The notes: generated from the letters alone by a model not told the origin. 25,995 nucleotides of DNA from an uncultured Mycoplasmatota bacterium (GCA_946494345.1 CAMMBX010000006.1:1-25995), one strand, 5' to 3'. Counted from the first letter of the stretch, positions 1 to 7,642 are shown. Made by a program: numbers and translations.

Positions 1-47
1 TATTTTATTTTTCTTCCTTAAAGTGGGAATTTTCTATTTAATTCAAT
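1..47 (-). promoter_or_regulatory. Probable ribosome-binding site of a gene beyond the left edge
   Basis: On the minus strand the bases just after the mutM stop contain AAGGAAG (positions 19 to 13) followed by an A-rich spacer running to the window edge. This looks like a Shine-Dalgarno site whose start codon would fall at or just outside base 1, continuing the leftward polA-mutM operon. In many Firmicutes coaE follows mutM, but no coding sequence is visible here, so the identity is only a guess. Confidence 0.3.
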
Positions 48-866
48 CTATTTTTGACATTTAGGACAGAAGTAAGTTCCTCTTCCTCCTACTTTAGTAA
101 CAATAAGTTTTTCTTTACAATTAGGACATATTCCATCTTTTTTACCATGAACAGCAAGTTCATTTTGAAATAATCCATGTACTCCTTCTGCTGATGTAAA
201 ACTTTTAATAGTAGTACCTCCCATAGTAACTGCTTTATCTAATATTATCTTTGTATTTTTTATAATAGAATCCGCTTCATCTAAACTAATACTATCCGCT
301 TTTCTTAAGGGATTTATATGAGATGCAAATAAAATCTCATCATCATAAATATTACCAATACCTGTAATAATAGACTGGTCAAGTAAAGCCGTTTTAATAG
401 GCACTTTCTTCTTTTTTAAAGCTTCTAGTAAATAAGTAGGGGTTAAACTCTTATCATAATACTCTAATCCCAAATCTGAAAGAGGTTTTAAATTGTATAC
501 TTCATCTTTAGGAAGACAAGCCATTTTCCCAAACTTTCTAACATCATTAAATCTCATATCAGTACCATCAGTAAAAGTAATAATAACATGCTCATGCTTT
601 GCCTTAGGTACACTAGGATCTCTAAAGAAGAACTTTCCTTCCATTCTTAAATGACATATTAAAGCTTTAGTAGTAAGAAAGATAACTATCCATTTTCCTC
701 TTGTAGTAATAGATTCAATTTTTTCTCCTACTAAATCTTTTTTAAACTTATCTATATCACCAATAATTATATTATCCCAATAAACATCTACTTTCTTAAT
801 AGTTTTTCCTATAATAATATGTTCTAATGTTTTACTTACCGTAATTACTTCTGGCTTTTCAGGCAT
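48..866 (-). CDS. mutM: Formamidopyrimidine-DNA glycosylase (Fpg/MutM)
   Basis: Base-excision repair glycosylase/AP lyase that removes 8-oxoguanine and formamidopyrimidines from DNA. The protein opens MPEKPEV, matching the family N-terminus: Pro2 becomes the catalytic nucleophile after Met removal and Glu3 is the second catalytic residue. Lys58 (TRGKW), HLRMEGKF, the FNDVRKFGKM segment and the helix-two-turn-helix region (LLDQSIITGIGNIYDDE) follow in normal order. A C-terminal zinc finger has Cys247, 250, 267 and 270 with the GGRGTYFCPKC arginine loop. Length (272 aa) is typical. The longer frame opening with GTG at 875 is rejected because Pro must be residue 2 and the site AAAGGAAG is well spaced only from the ATG at 866. 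The gene sits 17 nt after polA, probably in one operon of repair enzymes. The usual MPELPEV has Leu4, here Lys. Confidence 0.96.
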   Translation of the reverse strand: MPEKPEVITVSKTLEHIIIGKTIKKVDVYWDNIIIGDIDKFKKDLVGEKIESITTRGKWIVIFLTTKALICHLRMEGKFFFRDPSVPKAKHEHVIITFTDGTDMRFNDVRKFGKMACLPKDEVYNLKPLSDLGLEYYDKSLTPTYLLEALKKKKVPIKTALLDQSIITGIGNIYDDEILFASHINPLRKADSISLDEADSIIKNTKIILDKAVTMGGTTIKSFTSAEGVHGLFQNELAVHGKKDGICPNCKEKLIVTKVGGRGTYFCPKCQK

Positions 867-883
867 ATATAACACTTCCTTTA

Positions 884-3511
884 CTACTTAGCTTCATACC
901 AATCATTACCTGTTTCAATATCTACTTTTAAAGGCACATCTAACTTAATAATATTTTCCATCTTATCTCTAACTAACTCTTTAACTTCCTCTAACTCATC
1001 TTTATATACGTTTAAAACAAGTTCATCGTGTACTTGAATAAGTATTTTACTCTTTAATCCTCTTTTAGTCATTTCTCTATGTAAGTCTACCATCGCTTTT
1101 TTTAATATGTCGGCAGCACTACCTTGTATAGGAGTATTAAGAGCCATTCTCTCTCCGCCACTTCTTACCATATAGTTACTACTCTTTAGCTCATCAATAA
1201 CTCTTCTTCGGTTCATAATAGTAGTAACATAACCATTCTTATAAGCCTCTTTCTTTTCTTTATCCATATATTCACTAATACCAGGATAAGTCTCTAAATA
1301 GTTATCCATAAACTTCTTAGCACTACCTACATCTATCTTTAAGTCTTCTGATAGACCAAAACTACTAATACCATAAAGAATACCAAAATTAACGGCTTTA
1401 GCAGTTCTTCTCATAGACTTATCTACATCTTTAATATCTACTTTAAAGATATCACTAGCCGTCTTAGCATGAATATCTTTATCTTCTTTAAAGGCATTAA
1501 TTAAATTCGTCGCTTTTGATAATGATGCAAAGACTCTTAACTCTATTTGTGAATAATCAGAACTCATAATTATAGAGTTTTCTTCTGGTATAAAAGCTTT
1601 TCTAATTAATCTTGTATAATCACTTCTTATAGGAATATTTTGTAAATTAGGCTCAGTTGATGATAGTCTTCCTGTTCTAGTTAAACATTGGTTAAAGATA
1701 GTATGAACCTTACCATCTTCTTTTATCTTATCTAAAAGTCCAACTACATAGTTTGCATATAGTTTAGTAAGCATTCTATACTCTAGTACTTTATTTACAA
1801 TAGGATGATATGGACTTATCTTATCTAAAATATCTTTACTAGTAGAATAACTCGTATCATCTTTTTTTCTCTTTTTAGGATAAGGTAATTCTAACTTTAC
1901 AAATAATACTTCCCCTAATTGTTTAGGAGAACTAATATTAAAGGTACATCCTGCGTCTTTATATATATCCTCTTCCATATCCTTTATTTTAACTTCTAAC
2001 TCATCTTTTAACGTTAATAAGTAATCTTTATCTACTCTAATACCCGTTAACTCCATATCAGTAAGAACATAAGCAAGAGGCATCTCTATTTCACTAAATA
2101 ATTTAGTCTCACCATATTCATCTATTTTGAGTAAGAAGTCACTCTTAGTATTATATATAAAACTACACTTTAAATTACACTGATTTCTTGTCTCTTCTAA
2201 CTCTACTTTCTTTCTTCTTTTGAGTGATCCATAAGTATCTTCAATAGATTTAATCTCTATATATAAATCATTCATCAAAGTAGTAATGTCATCATTCATT
2301 TTATAATCTAAAAGGTATGATGCAATCATAGCATCATAGTTACAATTATTTAACTTTATTCCTAATTTGTTTAGTAAAATATAAGATTTCTTAACATCAT
2401 AAGTAGCCTTAGGAGTATCATTTTCAAATAATTCTCTATGATTAATTACATCTTCTCCTTTTATAAAGCAAGTCCCACTTTCGTTTGTAAAACTAACTCC
2501 AATAATGAAAGATTCATTATAATTATAAGCATTCATCTCAATATAAAAGGAATATTCACTACTACTATCAAAGTCTTTAATATCTACTTCTTTTATTTCT
2601 ATATTTTTATCACTATTACTATCATTATTATCTTCTGTACTTATATCTATAGCATTAACTTTCTTTAAAAGAGATTTAAACTCTAATTCTTCTAAAATAT
2701 CTATATATTTAGCTCTATTTAATCCATTATATTTACAATCTTCTAAACTAAATGGAATATCTACATCTCTATAAATAGTTGCAAGATCATAACTCATATA
2801 AGCACTATCTTTATCACTTATTAATTTCTCTTTAGTTTTAGGAGTTAATTCATCAACATGGGCATATAAATTATCTAAAGTTTTATATTTTTCTAATAGA
2901 TTAATAGCAGTTTTCTCTCCAATACCTTTAACCCCAGGTATATGATCGGACATATCTCCCATTAAAGCTTTAAGATCAATCATATTAATAGGATCTACTT
3001 TATAAGTTTCTCTAAATACTTCTTTATTAAATCTAATAGACCCCTTAGTCTTTAATAGTTTAACATCTACTTCATCACTAATTAATTGAAGTAAGTCTTT
3101 ATCACTTGAAATAATTGTAGCGATAAACTCATCTTCTTCATCTACTTCTTTTGCAAGTGTACCTATTATATCATCCGCTTCATAATTATCTATTTCAAAA
3201 TGTTTAATTCCCATTGCATCAAGTACCTCTTTAGCTTTAGGAAACTGTAATCTTAAATCATCAGGCATCTCTTTACGTCCTGCTTTATATTCATCGTATT
3301 TTTCATGTCTAAAAGTCTTCCCTTTATCAAAAGCCACTAAAATATAACTAGGCTTCTCTTCTTCAATAATTTTATTCATCATATTAATAAAGCCATACAA
3401 CCCATTAGTAGGAAAACCTTTAGAATTTTTCATAATAACTCCACTATAACTAGTAGCATAGTAACTCCTAAATAAAAGATTATTTCCATCAACTAATATT
3501 ATTTTCTTCAT
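884..3511 (-). CDS. polA: DNA polymerase I
   Basis: Gap-filling and Okazaki-fragment-processing polymerase, 875 aa. The N-terminal 5'-3' exonuclease (about 1-290) opens MKKIILVDGNNLLFRSYYA and has the YEADDIIGTLA and SSDKDLLQL metal-site segments and the GVKGIGEKTA helix-hairpin-helix. The central 3'-5' exonuclease-like domain (about 300-480) has lost its DxE site (YIEMN where DxE is expected), so proofreading is probably absent, as in Bacillus PolI. The polymerase domain carries motif A (DYSQIELR), motif B (RRTAKAVNFGILYG) and motif C (QVHDELVL). The start is supported by GGAAAGAGTGGG before the ATG. It lies 17 nt after the transporter gene and directly before mutM, suggesting a shared leftward transcript. 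Confidence 0.97.
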   Translation of the reverse strand: MKKIILVDGNNLLFRSYYATSYSGVIMKNSKGFPTNGLYGFINMMNKIIEEEKPSYILVAFDKGKTFRHEKYDEYKAGRKEMPDDLRLQFPKAKEVLDAMGIKHFEIDNYEADDIIGTLAKEVDEEDEFIATIISSDKDLLQLISDEVDVKLLKTKGSIRFNKEVFRETYKVDPINMIDLKALMGDMSDHIPGVKGIGEKTAINLLEKYKTLDNLYAHVDELTPKTKEKLISDKDSAYMSYDLATIYRDVDIPFSLEDCKYNGLNRAKYIDILEELEFKSLLKKVNAIDISTEDNNDSNSDKNIEIKEVDIKDFDSSSEYSFYIEMNAYNYNESFIIGVSFTNESGTCFIKGEDVINHRELFENDTPKATYDVKKSYILLNKLGIKLNNCNYDAMIASYLLDYKMNDDITTLMNDLYIEIKSIEDTYGSLKRRKKVELEETRNQCNLKCSFIYNTKSDFLLKIDEYGETKLFSEIEMPLAYVLTDMELTGIRVDKDYLLTLKDELEVKIKDMEEDIYKDAGCTFNISSPKQLGEVLFVKLELPYPKKRKKDDTSYSTSKDILDKISPYHPIVNKVLEYRMLTKLYANYVVGLLDKIKEDGKVHTIFNQCLTRTGRLSSTEPNLQNIPIRSDYTRLIRKAFIPEENSIIMSSDYSQIELRVFASLSKATNLINAFKEDKDIHAKTASDIFKVDIKDVDKSMRRTAKAVNFGILYGISSFGLSEDLKIDVGSAKKFMDNYLETYPGISEYMDKEKKEAYKNGYVTTIMNRRRVIDELKSSNYMVRSGGERMALNTPIQGSAADILKKAMVDLHREMTKRGLKSKILIQVHDELVLNVYKDELEEVKELVRDKMENIIKLDVPLKVDIETGNDWYEAK

Positions 3512-3528
3512 ATCTACCCACTCTTTCC

Positions 3529-4676
3529 TTATTTAACTATCTCTTTCTTTATATTATAATTGATAAAGACAGTAGAGACAATCGATAAAATAAATATTAC
3601 ATAAAATACATTTTCTTTTACATATATTGAAATAATTGATAATATTCCAAATATAATTACTTCTGTAAAACATAAACTCATCTGTCCCACTGCTGACAAC
3701 ATTTCATTATCTTCTTTATTTTTCTTTATAATGTTTTGAATAGAAGTTTGTATTGAAGTCTCATATACTTTGTCGAAATTATCACTTAACATCTTATTTA
3801 ATGATACCAGCACTTTATTTTTAGTTAATAAATAAAACCCTGTAATTAAAATTTTTATTCCTGAAACTAAACTATTCGCTTTATATATATTTTTATCAGT
3901 ATATCTACCTATTAAACTTATAGTTATTATTTGGAATAACAACGAAAATACTATAACAGTTCCAAATAAAGTGAAATCATTTAAAATAATATACAAGTAT
4001 AAAGGAACAAATAGTCTTTCAATTATATGATTAGTTCTTAAAGCATAAATTACTTTATACTTACTTTTACTTTTTAATAAATATTTAAATGTTACTATAA
4101 AGGCATTCTTACTACTTTTAGGTTTATAATCTATTTTTTTAACCATAATATATTGTAATAAGAAGAAAATTATTATTAAGACAAATATTATAGTATTATT
4201 TTTACTAACAACTCCCCAAGTTATTAAAATACTAGCCATAACAGCACCCAATATTTTTGATATATAAACTATACTATTAAACCTTCCTCTATGATTAGTA
4301 TTTACATATTTACTAGATAATGCATCACTAGCAGGATTAGCAAGCCCCATGAGTCCCATCGTTATAATAAAAATTATAATGTTACTATACAAATTATCAG
4401 TAAATAACATAAAATAAGCATTGATTATACTAAATATATTAGAGATTAATATGCAATTTGCAAGACCAATTTTTCTGATATTGTTATAAAAAGCGGAGTA
4501 ATCACCCCAGTAATAAAAAATCTTACTCCATATATTAATAATATTAAATAAACTGGCAACCCCGCTTTATATAACATTACAGCACCAAATGTTTCTCCTA
4601 ATGCTCTAGCAAAATCTCGAAAAAATTCACTTAAGTAAATATATTTATATTCGGTCTTATAGAAAATATACTTCAT
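3529..4676 (-). pseudogene. MFS-type transporter interrupted by a one-base frameshift
   Basis: Two frames that together make one polytopic membrane protein of about 380 aa: an N-terminal piece (4446-4676) with two hydrophobic segments, and a C-terminal piece (3529-4410) with about eight more. The break is at an A5 run on the minus strand (T5 at 4470-4474). Adding one A makes the frame continue GAA AAA ATT GGT CTT GCA straight into the second piece with no stop, filling the 35-nt gap. NTNHRGRFNSIVYISK resembles the cytoplasmic loop of major facilitator proteins. The N-terminal piece has a usable ribosome site (AGAAAGATG); the downstream ATG has none. It may be a true pseudogene, a slippage-corrected gene, or a base-calling error. 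The substrate is unknown. Confidence 0.75.
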
Positions 4677-4712
4677 AATAACACATCTTTCTATTACTAA
4701 CAGTACATTTCT

Positions 4713-4741
4713 ATTGTATCACACTAAAAGAAATATTTAAA
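4713..4741 (-). promoter_or_regulatory. Possible promoter for the transporter-polA-mutM transcript
   Basis: On the minus strand there is an extended -10 (TGA-TACAAT, hexamer at 4718-4713) and, 17 nt upstream, a weak -35 TTTAAA (4741-4736). It lies between the SOS mini-gene and the transporter start. Only the -10 is strong, and read-through from the SOS promoter is an alternative. Confidence 0.4.
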
Positions 4742-4742
4742 A

Positions 4743-4901
4743 CTATTTTAAATTTAAGGCAACAGTACTATTAATTAATTCCTCCTCACTATTTTCTAAT
4801 TCATTAACTCTATCACACATAAACAAAGTAAGAACAACAGCCATTATATAGATTAGGCTAACTCCTAAAGCAGTTTTTAAAATATTCTTTAAATTTAACA
4901 T
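4743..4901 (-). CDS. SOS-induced single-pass membrane mini-protein (SosA/YneA position)
   Basis: A 52-aa protein with a short basic N-terminus (MLNLKNILK), one transmembrane helix (about residues 10-29, VSLIYIMAVVLTLFM) and an acidic outside-facing tail (ELENSEEEL). The true start is the ATG at 4901, preceded by AAGGAGTG; the longer frame from 4943 is impossible because that ATG lies in the promoter. It is transcribed divergently from lexA under its own LexA box. That is the arrangement of cell-division inhibitors YneA (Bacillus), SosA (Staphylococcus) and DivS, all small membrane-anchored proteins that delay septation during DNA damage. There is no LysM domain, so it is SosA-like in layout. 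The function is inferred from position and topology, not homology. Confidence 0.7.
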   Translation of the reverse strand: MLNLKNILKTALGVSLIYIMAVVLTLFMCDRVNELENSEEELINSTVALNLK

Positions 4902-4927
4902 ATCTATCACTCCTTCTTTCTGATACC

Positions 4928-4956
4928 ATTTTATATCGAACAATTGTTTATGTCAA
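4928..4956 (-). promoter_or_regulatory. LexA-controlled promoter of the SOS mini-gene
   Basis: On the minus strand: -35 TTGACA (4956-4951), 17-nt spacer, -10 TAAAAT (4933-4928). The spacer contains the LexA box CGAAC-AATT-GTTTA (plus strand 4937-4950), a close match to the Firmicutes consensus CGAAC-N4-GTTYG. Bound LexA would cover the space between the promoter elements and repress the gene until DNA damage. Confidence 0.88.
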
Positions 4957-4964
4957 TAGATTTT

Positions 4965-5004
4965 CGAATTTTTGTTTGACATTTTACACATGCTATGCTA
5001 AACT
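4965..5004 (+). promoter_or_regulatory. lexA promoter with overlapping LexA box (autoregulation)
   Basis: The -35 TTGACA (4976-4981), 17-nt spacer and extended -10 TGC-TAAACT (hexamer 4999-5004) make a strong promoter. A second LexA box, CGAAT-TTTT-GTTTG (4965-4978), overlaps the -35, the standard arrangement for negative autoregulation. The two boxes in this divergent region lie 15 bp apart. Confidence 0.88.
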
Positions 5005-5033
5005 AAATACAAATAAAGGAGGAAGTGTGTAAA

Positions 5034-5651
5034 GTGGAAAAATTAACTGATAGACAATATGATATATTACAAATCATAAAAAAATTAATTGCTAAAAATG
5101 GTTACCCACCTACTGTAAGAGAAATAGGAGATGAAGCGAAATTATCTAGTCCTGCAACAATTCACTTTCATATTAAGCAGCTTGTAAAAAAAGGTTATAT
5201 AAAAAAAGGTGCTGGGACTAATAGAACTATCGAAGTATTAGTCGATAATGAATATTTAGATAATGAAGATGATGTTGTAAAAGTACCTCTACTAGGTAAA
5301 GTAACAGCAGGAACACCTATTGAAGCGATAGAACGACCTGATGAGACCTTTGCCTTGCCTACAGAACTTTTTGGAAATAAAAAAGAAATATTTACTTTAA
5401 AAGTTAGTGGTGAATCTATGATTAATGTAGGAATTTATGATGGAGATATCTTAATAGTTGAAAGACAAAATACTGCTAGAAATGGTGATACCGTAGTTGC
5501 AATGAATAATAACAATGAAGCGACTGTTAAAACATTTTATAAAGAGAATGGTCACTTTAGATTACAACCAGAAAACGATACAATGGATCCTATAATACTA
5601 GATGAAGTAACAATACTAGGTAAAGTTGTCGGACTATATAGGAAATTTTAA
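5034..5651 (+). CDS. lexA: LexA repressor, SOS regulator
   Basis: SOS master repressor that self-cleaves when stimulated by RecA filaments. Residues 1-65 form the winged helix (KLTDRQYDILQIIKKLI, then the PPTVREIGDEAKLSSPATIHFHIKQL recognition region). A linker leads to the self-cleavage site Ala92-Gly93 (KVTAGTP), then the S24 peptidase domain with Ser128 (SGESM) and Lys166 (EATVKTFY). Length, 205 aa, is normal. A GTG at 5034 is chosen: AGGAGG at 5017-5022 leaves 11 nt, and the protein begins MEKLTDRQ like its relatives. The in-frame GTG at 5025 touches the ribosome site and is unlikely. A bidirectional terminator follows at once. Confidence 0.96.
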   Translation: MEKLTDRQYDILQIIKKLIAKNGYPPTVREIGDEAKLSSPATIHFHIKQLVKKGYIKKGAGTNRTIEVLVDNEYLDNEDDVVKVPLLGKVTAGTPIEAIERPDETFALPTELFGNKKEIFTLKVSGESMINVGIYDGDILIVERQNTARNGDTVVAMNNNNEATVKTFYKENGHFRLQPENDTMDPIILDEVTILGKVVGLYRKF

Positions 5652-5686
5652 AACGAGGCTAATTAAATTTAGTCTCGTTTATTTTT
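5651..5686. terminator. Bidirectional terminator between lexA and tcdA
   Basis: A 12-bp stem (5651-5662 with 5669-5680, one G-T wobble) with a 6-nt loop, flanked by T-rich sequence on one side and A-rich on the other. It ends both convergent genes; the tcdA stop codon lies inside the stem. Confidence 0.9.
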
Positions 5687-6342
5687 CTAATTATATAACT
5701 TGCTATTAAAAGTCCTGCACTACTAGGCACAAAAGCATTTGAACCAATAACAGTTTTATCTTTAACTTTTCTAGGAACTTCTAAAGATGTACATACTGTT
5801 ATTTTTTTAGTATTATTAAACTTTCTTCTCATAACTCTTGCTAGTGGATCATTATATGTTTTATCAAGAGTAGTAATAATCAACTTACTCGGATCCAATC
5901 TATTACCCGTGCCCATGGAACTAATAAAGTCTATATTATGTTCTAGACAATAATTAATTATAGAAACTTTTGCTCTTACATCATCAACAGCATCAACAAC
6001 AAAATCTATTTTTATATTAAAAATATCTCTAATATTATCATTATCTATTTTTAAGTTATAAGTACTAACATTACACTCTTCATTAATACTTTTTATTCTT
6101 TCTTTAAAACAATTTACTTTATATTTACCAATATTATCAGAAACAGCAATTATTTGTCTATTAAAATTAGTGATATCTACTCTATCATAATCAACTAATA
6201 CTAAATTACCAACACCACTTCTTGCAAGAGCCTCAACAACATATCCACCTACTCCTCCAAGGCCAATAACAAGGACAGTAGTATTTTTTAATTTTTCTAA
6301 TGATCCTGCTCCAATCAAGTTCTCTAATCTCGTAAATTTCAT
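5659..6342 (-). CDS. tcdA: tRNA threonylcarbamoyladenosine dehydratase (TcdA/CsdL, ThiF fold)
   Basis: E1-like adenylating enzyme that cyclises t6A37 to ct6A in ANN-decoding tRNAs. The protein (227 aa) starts KFTRLENLIGAGSLEKLKN, typical of the family, followed by the nucleotide-binding GLGGVGG (27-33), LVDYDRVDITNFNRQ, and FVVDAVDDVRAK. The GTGNRLDPSKL segment and the SSAGLLIASYIIRKI end are also characteristic. ThiF and MoeB paralogues are less likely because of the N-terminal motif and the lack of an associated pathway. Only 2 nt separate it from the upstream gene's stop and its own ribosome site is poor, so translation is probably coupled and the two share the promoter at 7204-7232. Confidence 0.93.
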   Translation of the reverse strand: MKFTRLENLIGAGSLEKLKNTTVLVIGLGGVGGYVVEALARSGVGNLVLVDYDRVDITNFNRQIIAVSDNIGKYKVNCFKERIKSINEECNVSTYNLKIDNDNIRDIFNIKIDFVVDAVDDVRAKVSIINYCLEHNIDFISSMGTGNRLDPSKLIITTLDKTYNDPLARVMRRKFNNTKKITVCTSLEVPRKVKDKTVIGSNAFVPSSAGLLIASYIIRKINETKFN

Positions 6343-6344
6343 AA

Positions 6345-7172
6345 TTATGCAGCTCTATTAGTAGAATTTAGTTTTTTAATAAGTATTTTCTGCTGTTCTA
6401 AAGATAGTACTGGCCAATCTAAATTTCTGCCATTTACTAAGTTATTAAAAGCTGCTAGATTCATATAACTGTCATAATTACCAGCTGCTATATTTCTATA
6501 ATTAGTCAAAAAGTTATTTATTTTATTAGAATCTTTAAAAAAGGTATTAACAGTATCTAATTCACTAGTCAACAAAACATCACTATTTTTACTATTTTCA
6601 TAATCTAAACTATTGAAGAAATCCAAAATTTCTAATTGTTTTTCAAATCCTGAATTTATTAAACTATTTCTTATATAAAGTGGATTAGGATTAGTATTTC
6701 TAATACTTGTAATTTTATTATAAAATTCTCCATTAAATAATTCATCAAATCCTATATTTGCAAGTACTACATTTGTCTTTTTAATTTTATCAGGACTACT
6801 TAATCTAATATTATTAACAAGTGTTCCATATATATAATCATTTACTTCATTAGGTTTATATGATGGAATAGGAACAAGATAAGTATCATAGAAATCTCTA
6901 TCTTTATATTTTTTAGTATTAACTTCTATGTAATTAATAGTATCATTACTATAATTAATATTTCTTCTAATAAAATCCGTAATAGCTTTAGGATCTGTAA
7001 TAGGCTTTTTACTATCTTCATAGGCTCTAAGATGAGTTTTACCAATAACTATATCACCATCTTTGATATCTTTAACCCCTGAATCCAATCTATCTTTTTT
7101 TATCTCTAAATTTTTAAAATTAATAGTAACTTTTAATATTACATCATTTATCATTAATGGTAAGCTAATCAT
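6345..7172 (-). CDS. Conserved-looking protein of unknown function, in operon with tcdA
   Basis: A 275-aa protein that I do not recognise. It starts MISLPLMINDVILKVTINF, is rich in Asn, Lys and Asp, has no signal peptide or membrane helix, and ends with a helical QQKILIKKLNSTNRAA. Segments such as DGDIVIGKTHLRAYEDSKKP and YLVPIPSYKPNEVNDYIYG look like a compact soluble fold. The start at 7172 is set by GGAAAGGTGG upstream; a longer frame to 7241 would run through the promoter. A near-consensus promoter precedes it, so it is probably expressed, with tcdA immediately downstream. It lies on the host side of the tRNA, so it is probably chromosomal rather than phage. Confidence 0.7.
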   Translation of the reverse strand: MISLPLMINDVILKVTINFKNLEIKKDRLDSGVKDIKDGDIVIGKTHLRAYEDSKKPITDPKAITDFIRRNINYSNDTINYIEVNTKKYKDRDFYDTYLVPIPSYKPNEVNDYIYGTLVNNIRLSSPDKIKKTNVVLANIGFDELFNGEFYNKITSIRNTNPNPLYIRNSLINSGFEKQLEILDFFNSLDYENSKNSDVLLTSELDTVNTFFKDSNKINNFLTNYRNIAAGNYDSYMNLAAFNNLVNGRNLDWPVLSLEQQKILIKKLNSTNRAA

Positions 7173-7203
7173 ATTAAAACACCACCTTTCCCATAGGAAG
7201 AGT

Positions 7204-7232
7204 ATTATATCACATATTTTTATTGCCTGCAA
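7204..7232 (-). promoter_or_regulatory. Promoter of the unknown gene and tcdA
   Basis: On the minus strand: -35 TTGCAG (7232-7227), 17-nt spacer, extended -10 TGA-TATAAT (7209-7204). Its -35 lies 3 nt from the -35 of the divergent tRNA promoter. Confidence 0.82.
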
Positions 7233-7235
7233 GTA

Positions 7236-7264
7236 TTGCAAGTTTTATTTTTTTGTGGTAAACT
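7236..7264 (+). promoter_or_regulatory. tRNA-Glu promoter
   Basis: -35 TTGCAA (7236-7241), 17-nt spacer, -10 TAAACT (7259-7264), about 18 nt before the tRNA 5' end. The spacer and most of the -10 hexamer coincide with one arm of the 16-bp inverted repeat around the tRNA. Confidence 0.8.
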
Positions 7265-7282
7265 TTACTAGTAACTGAATTT

Positions 7283-7359
7283 GGCCTGTTGGTGAAGTGG
7301 TTTAACACGCGCGCCTCTCAAGCTCGTATTCACGGGTTCGAACCCCGTACAGGCTACCA
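7283..7359 (+). tRNA. tRNA-Glu (anticodon CTC), probable prophage attachment site
   Basis: 77 nt with encoded CCA. Acceptor GGCCTGT pairs with ACAGGCT (first pair G-U), D stem GTG/CAC, T arm ACGGG-TTCGAAC-CCCGT. The anticodon loop CTCTCAA (7315-7321) gives anticodon CTC at 7317-7319. The anticodon stem CGCGC/GCTCG has one C-U mismatch (7312 against 7324). Overall sequence resembles Bacillus tRNA-Glu. It sits exactly between chromosomal genes and prophage genes, and tRNA 3' halves are common attB targets. The mismatch lies just 3' of the loop and could mark phage-supplied sequence. Confidence 0.9.
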
Positions 7360-7372
7360 CGATTGATTTTTC

Positions 7373-7399
7373 AAACAACCTGAAATGGTTGTTTTTCTT
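7373..7399 (+). terminator. Terminator of tRNA-Glu
   Basis: Stem AAACAACC (7373-7380) with GGTTGTTT (7387-7394), loop TGAAAT, then a T-rich tail. It is a factor-independent terminator 14 nt after the tRNA CCA. Confidence 0.88.
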
Positions 7400-7474
7400 A
7401 TGTTTGAGAGGTACTAACATTTAGTAACAGTTAAAAACAATTGAGGTTTACCACAAAAAAACCACACAATTTAT

Positions 7475-7637
7475 ATAAAGAAAACTAGGCATTAACCTAG
7501 TTGCTTTTCTCTGGGGCTGAGCCACATTTCTGTGACTCAGCTAATGACCTATATATAAATATAGGTTGAAACACTTGCTACACTAGGCAGCTTTATGTGA
7601 CTTTAATCATTTGCTTGTTGAACAAATTCATAAAGCA
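7475..7637 (-). ncRNA. Candidate prophage small RNA, about 160 nt, multi-hairpin
   Basis: The 360 nt between tRNA and toxin gene contain no ORF but a complete minus-strand transcription unit: near-consensus promoter (7671-7643), start near 7637, and terminator (7502-7478). The predicted RNA has an AT-rich 8-bp hairpin (7566-7559 with 7554-7547) and an 11-position hairpin with a GAAA loop (7541-7531 with 7526-7516, one mismatch). Its 5' end GTTGCTTT can pair either with AAAGCAAC just before the terminator, closing the molecule, or, via GCTTTATG, with CATAAAGC about 50 nt downstream. Two exclusive pairings of the 5' end suggest a switching or target-pairing RNA. I recognise no known family (not tmRNA, 4.5S or 6S by sequence). 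It has its own signals and lies after the toxin operon terminator. Confidence 0.65.
7478..7502 (-). terminator. Terminator of the candidate small RNA
   Basis: On the minus strand AACTAGG (7502-7496), loop TTAATG, CCTAGTT (7489-7483), then TTTCTTT. The plus strand also ends in a T-rich run, so it may work in both directions. Confidence 0.8.
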
Positions 7638-7642
7638 ACTAA

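Larger units (their letters stand above)
7248..7461. repeat. 16-bp inverted repeat flanking the tRNA (arms 7248-7263 and 7446-7461)
   Basis: TTTTTTTGTGGTAAAC on the left is matched exactly by GTTTACCACAAAAAAA on the right, with the tRNA and its terminator between. The left arm overlaps the tRNA promoter; the right arm lies in sequence that should belong to the prophage, next to a second partial copy (ACCACA). Short repeated sites near a tRNA attachment site can be integrase or excisionase arm sites. That role is inference. Confidence 0.6.

Noticed and set aside
4743..4943. 66-aa version of the SOS mini-protein starting at 4943
   Set aside because: Its first codons overlap the -10 and LexA box of its own promoter and lack a ribosome site; the ATG at 4901 has AAGGAGTG.
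7475..7637. Possible tracrRNA, tmRNA, 4.5S or 6S RNA
   Set aside because: No CRISPR repeats or cas genes, no tRNA-like CCA end or tag ORF, no GGAA SRP core, and helix layout unlike 6S; kept as an unassigned small RNA.
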